Shown: positions 1 to 5,813 of the stretch, in pieces
Numbering within the stretch: the first letter of the stretch is position 1
How the letters are laid out: each line of letters begins with the position of its first letter
Assembly (NCBI GenBank): GCA_026983685.1
Contig: JALSTO010000278.1
Location: 1-8,164 of the forward strand
Direction of reading: 5' to 3'
Length of the DNA: 8,164 nt
From: Aquificaceae bacterium
Lineage (GTDB): Bacteria > Aquificota > Aquificia > Aquificales > Aquificaceae
Position numbers and translations under genes: made by a program
The notes under the pieces: generated by a model
Seen by the model: the letters and a program-made list of their open reading frames with translations, nothing else
What the model was told of the DNA's origin: nothing
Databases searched by the model: none

Positions 1-1
1 C

Positions 2-130
2 ATACCCACAAGGTACCCGAACGGGTTTGCAGAAGGTAAACCTGCGGATTACTTTACAAAGGATGATGCCCAGAAGGCGATCTCCTGTGCGTATAGTATC
101 AGAAGGTTCTGCGAAGGCTATCTATCTTGA
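2..130 (+). CDS. HEPN-domain protein, C-terminal fragment (5' end outside window)
   Basis: Reading from base 2 gives 42 residues ending in TGA at 128-130, beginning IPTRYPNGFAEGKPADYF and continuing into a final helix (KDDAQKAISCAYSIRRFCEG). The P-x-RYP-(N/D) turn followed by a DYFT.DDA.KAI helix is the characteristic C-terminus of HEPN proteins (PF05168/COG2250 type). HEPN proteins of this kind are small helical proteins, often RNases, that pair with an MNT nucleotidyltransferase, which is exactly what follows here. The N-terminal part, including any R-x4-6-H catalytic motif, lies outside the window, so RNase activity cannot be judged. The 3' end overlaps the start of the MNT gene in another frame, which indicates a two-gene operon with coupled translation. 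Confidence 0.8.
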   Translation: MPTRYPNGFAEGKPADYFTKDDAQKAISCAYSIRRFCEGYLS

Positions 131-422
131 TAGGGATGAGCTCTTCAGGGAGCTCAGGAAGGTTGTCCTGGAGCTGAAGAAAAAGCCCTATGTGAAGGAG
201 GTAAGGATCTTCGGCTCTCTGGCTAAGGGAAGCTACCATGGCACCAGCGATGTTGACCTTCTCGTTGTAGTCCGGGAAGAAGGAAGGAGCCTCAGGAGCG
301 TGTGGGAGGAGCTCTTTGACATCCTGAGCGAAGAACTTTCCCTGCCCTTTGACCTCGTCGTTATGGATGAGGAGAGCTTCAGAAAAGAACCGCACAAGTA
401 TGGGAAGACCCTGAGGGTATAA
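87..422 (+). CDS. Minimal nucleotidyltransferase (MNT), MntA/COG1708-like, probable antitoxin partner of HEPN
   Basis: The protein is about 111 aa and carries the complete MNT signature FGSLAKGSYHGTSDVDLLVV. From the chosen start, G43-S44 is the nucleotide-binding turn, D55 and D57 are the metal-binding DxD pair, and D89 (PFDLVV) is the likely third carboxylate. In characterised HepT-MntA pairs the MNT protein AMPylates a tyrosine on the HEPN toxin and so neutralises it; that role is inferred here from the adjacent HEPN gene. I chose GTG at 87 because AGAAGG sits 9 bases upstream. ATG codons at 63 and 66 (with AAAGG almost abutting) and TTG at 27 are in-frame alternatives. Every candidate overlaps the HEPN gene. 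The stop is 10 bases before valS. The DNA-repair or antibiotic-resistance nucleotidyltransferase families are less likely because the protein has only the minimal core. Confidence 0.85.
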   Translation: MRIVSEGSAKAIYLDRDELFRELRKVVLELKKKPYVKEVRIFGSLAKGSYHGTSDVDLLVVVREEGRSLRSVWEELFDILSEELSLPFDLVVMDEESFRKEPHKYGKTLRV

Positions 423-423
423 T
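418..423 (+). promoter_or_regulatory. -10-like element for valS
   Basis: A perfect TATAAT overlaps the MNT stop codon and ends 9 bases before the valS ATG. Transcription starting 6-8 bases after the hexamer would leave a leader of only 0-3 bases. There is no Shine-Dalgarno sequence before the ATG (the context is TTCTCCC). No convincing -35 is visible at the usual distance. The same layout recurs before tyrA, moaC and hypE. Confidence 0.45.
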
Positions 424-432
424 AGTTCTCCC

Positions 433-3400
433 ATGAAGGAGCTCAAGGACTACAACCCCCGGGAGATTGAACCAAAGTGGACGAAGTTCTGGATAGAGAG
501 GGCTATATACCACGTTGAAAAGCCGGATAAGGGCAGGAAGTTTTCGGTCGTCATACCCCCGCCCAACGTAACGGGCTCTCTCCACATGGGGCACGCTCTT
601 AACGCCACCCTTCAAGATGTTATAGCCCGGTGGCAGAGGATGAAGGGCAGGCAGGTTGTCTGGGTTCCGGGCTTTGACCATGCGGGCATAGCAACCCAGT
701 ACGTCGTTGATAAACAGCTCCAGAGCGAGGGGAAGAGCAGACTTGAACTCGGCAGGGAGGAGTTCCTGAAGAAGGTCTGGGAGTGGGTTCCTAAGACAAG
801 AAATGCTATAAGGAAGCAGTTTGAGAGATTAGGAATCTCCGTTGACTGGAAGAGGGAGAGGTTTACCCTTGACGAAGGCTTCTCAAGGGCTGTTAGGAAG
901 GCTTTTAGGGAGCTTTACGAGAAAGGTCTCATATACAGGAGCCAGTACATAGTTAACTGGTGTCCCAAGGACCTTACAGCCCTATCAGACCTTGAAGTTG
1001 AGCATGAGGAGGAGAAAGGTAAGCTCTGGTACATAAGGTATCCCCTTGAAGACGACTCCGGCTACCTGACCGTTGCCACCACGAGACCCGAGACCATGCT
1101 GGGAGACACAGCGGTCGCTGTCCATCCCGAAGATGATAGGTATAAAGACCTCATCGGTAAGAGGTTAAGGCTTCCACTCGTCAGCTGGAGGAGGAAGACC
1201 CTGTCGGGTGATGAGATAGACAGCCTCATACCAGTGATAGCGGATGAGAGGGTCAAGCCGGAGTTCGGTACGGGAGCGGTAAAGGTGACCCCTGCCCACG
1301 ACCCCAACGACTTCGCCATAGGCAAGGACCACGGGCTCCCCTTCGTAAAGGTTATGGACGAGACAGCCCGCATGAACGAGAATGCGGGTGAGTTTGTCGG
1401 CTTGGATAGGTATGAGGCAAGAAAGAAGATAGTGGAGAGGCTCAAAGAGGAGGGACTCCTTGAGAAGGAAGAGGAGCATATACATTCCGTCGGAAGGTGC
1501 TACAGATGTAAGACGGTCGTTGAGCCCATGGTCTCCGAGCAGTGGTTCGTGAAGGTCTCCGATCCAGCTATAAAGGACAGGGCTATAAAGGTAGTTGAGG
1601 AAGGTATAGAAGAGAGGGAGGAGAAGGAAATCTTCGTCCAGTATGCGGAGGTAGAGGGACTTACTCTTACCATACCTGTCAGCGATGAGACAACCGGGGA
1701 GACGAGGGCTGTTGTCGTTCTGACCGAAGGGGTGAAGTTCCTCTCGGGCGTGAGGGAAGGGGAGCTTGCCTATGTCTATTACCCTCAGGGAAGCCCTGAG
1801 ATAGCTGAGCTTGCCAAAAAGCTCACCTACGAGTTTATGCAAAGACCTGCGGGTGTTGACTTCCTGATAGGTGTTGAGGGGGAAGTAAGTGTAGTAAGGC
1901 AAGGAGTAGAAACTAAGATTGAGCCTGGCAGTTATCTCATAGCCTCCGAGGGTAGCAGGCTGAACCTCTACAGGTGGGATGATGGAGCCTACGAATTCAT
2001 GCAGGTTATTGAGAGCGGTAGCTCAAGGCTCGAGCCTGCCCAGAAGTCCATAAAAGTCAGGGTTGAGAGGGAAAAGAGGGTAAGCGAGAGGAAGAAGCAG
2101 GTGAGCTTCATACCTGAGCAGTGGAAGAAGTTTTACCTTGACTGGATGTACAACCTAAGGGACTGGTGCATTTCAAGACAGATATGGTGGGGTCACAGAA
2201 TACCCGTCTGGTACTGTGAGGAGTGCGGAAACATCAACGTCTTCACCGACGATGACTTTGATAGAGCTTACGACAAGATAATATTTAACCTGCTTGCGGA
2301 CGGAAAGATAGGTCAGGAATTTACTCCCGAGGAGATTGAAGCTGTTCTCAAGTCCCCCAACTTCGTCCATCCAGAGATGACAGTCCTTGACTTCTACAAG
2401 AGGTTTGCCTTCCACAGGTATCACTCAACGGATATAGATGCCCACTCCCTCAGGCTCTTCTTTACCCAAGAGGCCAACCCCATGGCTATGCTGACTCCCG
2501 GTGTTTCCACGAGGGGTCTCTACAGGTACGACTCCAAGAGCAAGAAGTGGAGGATGGTTCTCAGGTGTAAAGAGTGTGGTTCGGAGAGATTGCGTCAGGA
2601 GGAGGACGTTCTTGATACGTGGTTCTCTTCCGCTCTCTGGCCCTTTGGGGTCTTCGGCTGGCCCGAGGATACGGAAGACCTGAGGAATCTCTACCCCACA
2701 GACCTCCTCGTGACCGGCTTTGACATCATATTCTTCTGGGTTGCCCGTATGATAATGATGGGCACCTACTTCATGGAGGACATACCCTTTTACGACGTTT
2801 ACGTCCACGCCCTCGTTAGGGATGAGAAGGGGCAGAAGATGTCAAAGACCAAGGGGAACGTAATAGACCCCCTTGACATAATAGAGAAGTACGGAGCGGA
2901 CGCTCTCAGGTTCACCCTCGGGATCCTGACGGTTCAGGGGAGGGATATAAAGCTCTCGGAGAAGAGGTTTGAAGGCTACAAGCACTTCGCCAACAAGATA
3001 TGGAACGCCACGCGCTACGTCCTCATTAACACACCCGAAGACTTCATCTCCAATCTTCCCTACATGGCACCCCTCAAACCCGAGGATAAGTGGATAATGA
3101 CCCGTGTGAACGAGACAGCCCAGAGGGTTGATGAAGCCCTCGGAAGGTATGAGTTCTCCAAGGGTGCCCAGGCAATATACGACTTCTTCTGGTCCGACTT
3201 CTGCGACTGGTACATAGAGCTTACCAAGAGCAGGATATACGCTCCCCTGCCCGAGGGTGAAGGAGAGGAAGTCCAGAAGGAGAGAGCGAGAATTCTTTCC
3301 GAGAAGACAACAGCCCTCTACACACTCCACTACGTCCTTGAGAAGGCTCTCAGAATACTGCACCCCTTCATGCCTTACATAACCGAGGAGCTCTGGCACA

Positions 3401-3948
3401 GCCTCCCGGCGAGCGACGGAGAGAGCATATCTCTGAAGGACTTTCCCCAGAGGAAGCAGGATGAGATATTCCCTGAAGAGACCCAGAGGGTTGAGAGGCT
3501 CAGGGAGATAGTGAGCGCGATAAGGTCTCTGAGGTCAGACCTCCAGATAGAGCCCTCCCGCAGGCTTAAGGCTTTCTTCAGAACGGAAGGTGAGCTATCC
3601 AAGTCGGTGATAGAGGAGTTCCGAGATCACATCCTCAACCTCGCCAAGCTCCAGTCTTTTGAGGAGGTGAAAGATAGACCTTCCCAGACGGTGGCTACAT
3701 TCTCAAGGGATGTGGAGATATTCCTCTCCGTTGAGGGGCACGTTGACCTTGAAAGGCTTGTGGAAAGCTACGAGAAGAGGAGGGAGAAGCTCAGAGTGGA
3801 GCTTGAGAAGGTCAGCAGGAAGCTTTCCAACGAGAACTTCCTCAAAAAGGCACCACCGGAGGTGGTTGAGAAGGAGAAGAGGATAAAGGAGGAGCTTGAA
3901 ACCGACCTTGAGAAGGTGGAGAGGATACTGAGCGTTCTCAGGAGCTGA
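433..3948 (+). CDS. valS: Valine--tRNA ligase (ValRS) with two large insertions
   Basis: This is a class I aminoacyl-tRNA synthetase that charges tRNA-Val in the cytoplasm. Visible landmarks are the HIGH motif HMGH (51-54) after PPPNVTGSL, and the CP1 editing domain with TTRPETMLGD (216-225) and GTGAVKVTPAHDPNDF (279-294). A CYRC pair (356-359) and SEQWFVK (368-374) follow. Further on are the NLRDWCISRQIWWGHRIPVWYC block ending at C595, DVLDTWFSSALWPFG after C715, and the KMSKS-type motif KMSKT (802-806). The anticodon-binding region begins around NKIWNATRY (~853), and the C-terminal coiled-coil arm spans ~1104-1171 (NENFLKKAPPEVVEKE). At 1171 aa it is some 250-300 residues longer than typical bacterial ValRS. 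The excess maps to residues ~392-556 and ~605-711, both in frame and with ordinary host-like codon use. All catalytic and editing motifs appear intact, so I expect an active enzyme. The 3' end overlaps the convergent MBL-domain gene by 11 bases. Confidence 0.97.
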   Translation: MKELKDYNPREIEPKWTKFWIERAIYHVEKPDKGRKFSVVIPPPNVTGSLHMGHALNATLQDVIARWQRMKGRQVVWVPGFDHAGIATQYVVDKQLQSEGKSRLELGREEFLKKVWEWVPKTRNAIRKQFERLGISVDWKRERFTLDEGFSRAVRKAFRELYEKGLIYRSQYIVNWCPKDLTALSDLEVEHEEEKGKLWYIRYPLEDDSGYLTVATTRPETMLGDTAVAVHPEDDRYKDLIGKRLRLPLVSWRRKTLSGDEIDSLIPVIADERVKPEFGTGAVKVTPAHDPNDFAIGKDHGLPFVKVMDETARMNENAGEFVGLDRYEARKKIVERLKEEGLLEKEEEHIHSVGRCYRCKTVVEPMVSEQWFVKVSDPAIKDRAIKVVEEGIEEREEKEIFVQYAEVEGLTLTIPVSDETTGETRAVVVLTEGVKFLSGVREGELAYVYYPQGSPEIAELAKKLTYEFMQRPAGVDFLIGVEGEVSVVRQGVETKIEPGSYLIASEGSRLNLYRWDDGAYEFMQVIESGSSRLEPAQKSIKVRVEREKRVSERKKQVSFIPEQWKKFYLDWMYNLRDWCISRQIWWGHRIPVWYCEECGNINVFTDDDFDRAYDKIIFNLLADGKIGQEFTPEEIEAVLKSPNFVHPEMTVLDFYKRFAFHRYHSTDIDAHSLRLFFTQEANPMAMLTPGVSTRGLYRYDSKSKKWRMVLRCKECGSERLRQEEDVLDTWFSSALWPFGVFGWPEDTEDLRNLYPTDLLVTGFDIIFFWVARMIMMGTYFMEDIPFYDVYVHALVRDEKGQKMSKTKGNVIDPLDIIEKYGADALRFTLGILTVQGRDIKLSEKRFEGYKHFANKIWNATRYVLINTPEDFISNLPYMAPLKPEDKWIMTRVNETAQRVDEALGRYEFSKGAQAIYDFFWSDFCDWYIELTKSRIYAPLPEGEGEEVQKERARILSEKTTALYTLHYVLEKALRILHPFMPYITEELWHSLPASDGESISLKDFPQRKQDEIFPEETQRVERLREIVSAIRSLRSDLQIEPSRRLKAFFRTEGELSKSVIEEFRDHILNLAKLQSFEEVKDRPSQTVATFSRDVEIFLSVEGHVDLERLVESYEKRREKLRVELEKVSRKLSNENFLKKAPPEVVEKEKRIKEELETDLEKVERILSVLRS
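1606..2100 (+). other. ValRS insertion 1 (residues ~392-556), unrecognised domain
   Basis: Ordinary ValRS runs from SEQWFVK...A...AVE.G almost directly into V.F.PE.W...Y..WM.N.RDWC. Here about 165 residues separate VVEEG (ending at 391) from VSFIPEQW (557-564). The segment begins very charged (EEREEKE), looks beta-rich in the middle (TRAVVVLTEGVKFL, GELAYVYY, GEVSVVRQGVETKIEPGSY), contains one clear helix (PEIAELAKKLTYEFM) and ends in a basic, charged helix-like stretch (VEREKRVSERKKQ). It has no cysteines and no intein splice signals. I do not recognise a family. Boundaries are approximate, set by eye from the conserved flanks. Confidence 0.75.
2245..2565 (+). other. ValRS insertion 2 (residues ~605-711) inside a split zinc knuckle
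   Basis: The CEEC (595-598) and CKEC (712-715) pairs normally lie roughly 15-20 residues apart and together bind zinc just before DVLDTWFSS. Here about 113 residues separate them. The insert has an acidic opening (TDDDFDRAYD), a TPEEIEAVLKSP helix, a histidine-rich patch HRYHSTDIDAH (661-671) and a LFFTQEANPMAMLTPG segment, and ends with YRYDSKSKKWRMVLR just before CKEC. No family is recognised. The frame is kept and the codon use resembles the rest of valS. Boundaries are by eye. Confidence 0.75.
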
Positions 3949-3953
3949 GGCTC
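3930..3953. terminator. Possible hairpin at the valS / MBL-domain gene convergence
   Basis: CTCAG (3937-3941) can pair with CTGAG (3945-3949) around a GAG loop, and GAGC (3930-3933) with GCTC (3950-3953) across a 3-base bulge. A short TTT follows on the + strand at 3954-3956. The structure contains both stop codons of the convergent genes. It is modest in size and lacks a long U-tract, so it is a weak terminator candidate at best; on the - strand no U-run follows it. Confidence 0.25.
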
Positions 3954-4459
3954 TTTACAAAGCTCTCAAACTCCTCCCTGCTCACCCTTGCCCTGTAGCC
4001 GTGTCCGGGCAGAACCCACTCAAACTTAAACTCCAACAACCTCTCCATTGACCTGACGAGCTCCTTCCATGAATACCAGCAGTACTCCCTGAAGGCTACC
4101 AGCGACCTCCTTTTCCTGCTCCAGGCGAGATGGTCCCCGGTGAAGAGGAACTTCTCTCCGTAGAGGAGAACCGCATGTCCCTTCGTGTGTCCCGGAGTAG
4201 GTATGAGGAGGAAGTCCTTTCCAAAGGATACAGGCTCGTATCCCCTTAGCTTTATCTCCGCTTGAGGGACGGCGTGGGAGTCAGCCTCGTGGATTATCCT
4301 CTTTGCGGAGAACTTTTCGGCGAACCTATTGCAGTCCGCAACATCGTCCTCATGGGTCAGAAAGATGTACTTCAGCCCTCCCCTTCTGGATATGCTCTGG
4401 ACGAGATGCCCCGAGAACCTCGGTGAGTCAACGAGCCAGTTTCCCTCTCCATGTTCCAC
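3938..4459 (-). CDS. Metallo-beta-lactamase fold domain (C-terminal part of a frameshifted ferredoxin-MBL protein)
   Basis: The 173 residues counted from a nominal GTG at 4459 form an MBL-fold hydrolase domain. Visible motifs are LTHEDDVADC (H36), PTPGHTKGH (H91), FTGDHLAWS (D109, H110) and LPGHGYR (H153). The first motif departs from HxHxDH (H-E-D-D-V-A), so part of metal site 1 is missing. I recall a similar THRDDVAD variant as a family trait in plant and cyanobacterial ferredoxin-MBL proteins, so this is probably not local decay. The real N-terminus is unlikely to be here. The same frame stays open and homolog-like upstream (VYLCGFASRKSYGALSYF, from 4513), directly abutting the ferredoxin frame. 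Restoring one base near 4513-4515 would give a ~283-aa fused protein. The substrate is unknown. The 3' end overlaps the end of valS by 11 bases, tail to tail. Confidence 0.8.
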   Translation of the reverse strand: MEHGEGNWLVDSPRFSGHLVQSISRRGGLKYIFLTHEDDVADCNRFAEKFSAKRIIHEADSHAVPQAEIKLRGYEPVSFGKDFLLIPTPGHTKGHAVLLYGEKFLFTGDHLAWSRKRRSLVAFREYCWYSWKELVRSMERLLEFKFEWVLPGHGYRARVSREEFESFVKSLSS

Positions 4460-4467
4460 GAAGTAGC

Positions 4468-4788
4468 TCAGTGCCCCGTAGGACTTCCTTGAGGCAAACC
4501 CGCAGAGGTAAACCCATCTTCTATCGGGATCGGAAAGTTCCTGTAAACAGATTTTGGAACCTTAAGCCTTTGGGTACCTATGGCTCCCACAGGACAGGAT
4601 ATCAGAGATTGAAAGGCTGGAAGGAGCTCCTCTTCTCCCTCCGGCTGTTTAACTACGCAGGCGCTATCGGGTCCATCACCGAACACCGAGGGTGCTATCT
4701 CCCTGCAGACCGAACAGTCAATGCATGTGCTGTCAACGAAGAACTCGCCCTCTACGTTGCAGGAGAGCCTCTTCTTAAGGTCAGCCAC
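4468..4788 (-). CDS. Ferredoxin-like [4Fe-4S] domain (N-terminal part of a frameshifted ferredoxin-MBL protein)
   Basis: This ORF of 106 residues starts at a GTG 2 bases after the hypE stop, with GAGG about 11 bases upstream inside hypE. It carries DSTCIDCSVCREIAPSVF with C22, C25 and C28, and a distal C65-P in ISCPVGAIGT, which together are the ligands of a single cubane cluster. The arrangement FFVDSTCIDC.VCR..AP..F followed by ..L..CP...IGT is what I recall at the N-terminus of plant/cyanobacterial ferredoxin-MBL fusion proteins. From residue 92 (G of PIEDG) the frame leaves the expected path, and 14 unrelated-looking residues (FTSAGLPQGSPTGH) precede a TGA. It is co-directional and probably co-transcribed with hypE. 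A free-standing small ferredoxin is possible, but the continuation of homologous sequence in the next frame argues for a broken fusion gene. Confidence 0.8.
   Translation of the reverse strand: MADLKKRLSCNVEGEFFVDSTCIDCSVCREIAPSVFGDGPDSACVVKQPEGEEELLPAFQSLISCPVGAIGTQRLKVPKSVYRNFPIPIEDGFTSAGLPQGSPTGH
4509..4515 (-). other. Frame break between the ferredoxin and MBL domains
   Basis: On the - strand the ferredoxin frame reads GAT GGG TTT ACC, while the MBL frame begins GTT TAC CTC TGC using the last G of the GGG run (4513-4515). One extra G would give D-G-V-Y-L-C-G-F and join the two domains smoothly. The site is a short homopolymer, so a natural one-base deletion, a sequencing or assembly error, and ribosomal or transcriptional slippage are all possible. 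The flanking codons of the MBL frame are undecayed. Confidence 0.7.
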
Positions 4789-4790
4789 TT

Positions 4791-5789
4791 TCAGCAGATC
4801 CTCGGCAGGAGCTCTCCGGAAGGAGCCTCCATAATCCTCTTCACGCCGTAAGGCGTCCTTACGATAACCCTGCTCCTGCCCCTTCCTAAAACCCTTCCTA
4901 TGATGCGGGCATCCCTTCCGTCAGCATGAGATCTGAGAGCTTCTAAAACCCTGTCTGCATCCTTTTGGGCAACTGCTATGACAACCATGCCCTCGTTGGC
5001 GAGGTGAGTTGGTTCAAAGCCAAGAAGCTCACAAAGACCTCTGACAGCCTCTTTGACGGGAATGGCGGACTCTTCAACCTCAATCTCAACCCCCGACTGC
5101 TCTGCCCACTCGTTCAGAACTGCAGATAGACCCCCACGGGTCGGGTCCCTCATGGCGTGGATCTGGGCTCCGGTTTCCAGAACGTGTCTGATAAGGTCCC
5201 AGAGGCTTTTGCAGTCGCTCTCTATCGGGATCTCAAAGTCCATTCCCTCCCTCTCCGCAAGTATGCAGGCTCCGTGGTCTCCAACGCTTCCCGAGACTAT
5301 TATCGCGTCACCCTCCGAGAGTCTGTGGGCTGACAGCCCTTCGTAAATTACCTCACCAATACCAGAGGTGTTTATGAAGACCCTGTCCGCCTGTCCCTTC
5401 GGTACGACCTTCGTATCTCCCGTCACCACCTTAACCCCTGCTCTATCAGCTTCCATAGCCATGCTCCTGACTATCCTCTCCAGTTCCCCGTAGTCCATAC
5501 CCTCCTCAATTATGAAGCCCGCGGACAGGTAAAGGGGTTTTGCCCCCATCACCGCAAGGTCGTTTACTGTTCCGGCTATGGCTAGCTTTCCTATGTCTCC
5601 TCCCCTGAAGAAAGGCGGGGATACGGTGAAGGAGTCGGTAGTGAAGGCTATCCTTCCCTTGACCTCAAGGAGGGCTGAGTCTTCCATCTTCTCAAGGATG
5701 GGGTTTCTCAGGTACTTCAGAAAGAGGGACTTTATAAGCTTCTGGGTTTCCTCACCTCCAGAGCCGTGGGAAAGGAGAATTCTCTTCAT
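4791..5789 (-). CDS. hypE: Carbamoyl-dehydratase HypE, [NiFe]-hydrogenase maturation
   Basis: HypE takes a carbamoyl group from HypF onto its C-terminal cysteine and dehydrates it with ATP to a thiocyanate, the source of the CN ligands of the [NiFe]-hydrogenase iron. The 332-aa product has normal family length. It starts with SHGSGGEETQKLI (7-19), carries the PurM-type ATP-binding residues TTDSF (D52) and TVNDLAVMGA (N76, D77), VTGDTKV (123-128) and a C-terminal-half RDPTRGGL motif. It ends in the diagnostic LPRIC with Cys332 as the last residue. The start is an ATG with no Shine-Dalgarno sequence, preceded by a -10-like TATAAC. No other hyp or hydrogenase structural genes are in the window. 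The downstream neighbour, 2 bases away, is the ferredoxin-MBL gene, and the divergent neighbour is moaC. Confidence 0.97.
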   Translation of the reverse strand: MKRILLSHGSGGEETQKLIKSLFLKYLRNPILEKMEDSALLEVKGRIAFTTDSFTVSPPFFRGGDIGKLAIAGTVNDLAVMGAKPLYLSAGFIIEEGMDYGELERIVRSMAMEADRAGVKVVTGDTKVVPKGQADRVFINTSGIGEVIYEGLSAHRLSEGDAIIVSGSVGDHGACILAEREGMDFEIPIESDCKSLWDLIRHVLETGAQIHAMRDPTRGGLSAVLNEWAEQSGVEIEVEESAIPVKEAVRGLCELLGFEPTHLANEGMVVIAVAQKDADRVLEALRSHADGRDARIIGRVLGRGRSRVIVRTPYGVKRIMEAPSGELLPRIC

Positions 5790-5798
5790 GCTGTATAA

Positions 5799-5804
5799 GT
5801 TATA
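5799..5804 (-). promoter_or_regulatory. -10-like element for hypE
   Basis: On the - strand TATAAC (5 of 6 matches to TATAAT) ends 9 bases before the hypE ATG. It overlaps the moaC -10-like element on the other strand within the 24-bp divergent spacer. No clear -35 is visible; it would have to lie inside moaC coding sequence. A second AT-rich hexamer, TTATAC, is too close to the ATG to act as a -10 for it. Confidence 0.35.
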
Positions 5805-5806
5805 TT
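5801..5806 (+). promoter_or_regulatory. -10-like element for moaC
   Basis: TATATT (5 of 6 matches to TATAAT) ends 7 bases before the moaC ATG. TATAAG at 5794-5799 is an alternative and would allow a leader of about 8 bases. There is no Shine-Dalgarno sequence; the ATG is preceded by AAAGCCC. Any -35 would fall inside the hypE coding region. Confidence 0.35.
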
Positions 5807-5813
5807 AAAGCCC

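Noticed and set aside
1165..1902. Long minus-strand open frame inside valS (245 codons)
   Set aside because: It lies wholly opposite a confidently identified valS, and its translation has no recognisable motif; it is a shadow of the real gene.
1606..2565. Inteins in valS
   Set aside because: Neither insertion starts with Cys/Ser at a splice junction or ends with His-Asn, and no intein endonuclease-like motifs are visible.
2836..2850. KMSKT instead of KMSKS in ValRS as a broken active site
   Set aside because: Threonine at the last position is a conservative change that I recall in other class I synthetases; the functional lysines are present.
3938..3973. Loss of the HxHxDH motif in the MBL domain as evidence of a decayed pseudogene
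   Set aside because: The H-E-D-D-V-A-D form resembles the THRDDVAD variant I recall as typical of this ferredoxin-MBL family, and all other motifs are intact. The frame break is a separate matter.
4509..4515. GGGTTTA on the minus strand as a canonical -1 frameshift heptamer joining ferredoxin and MBL frames
   Set aside because: It fits XXXYYYZ, but in the phase needed for tandem slippage (G GGT TTA) the zero frame is neither the ferredoxin nor the MBL frame. The ferredoxin codons are GGG TTT preceded by T, which does not allow good re-pairing. Mutation or a sequence error is more likely.
4303..4851. Plus-strand open frame across the ferredoxin-MBL and hypE genes (182 codons)
   Set aside because: Antisense to two recognised genes, Arg/Ser/Pro-rich with no family resemblance; treated as a chance frame.
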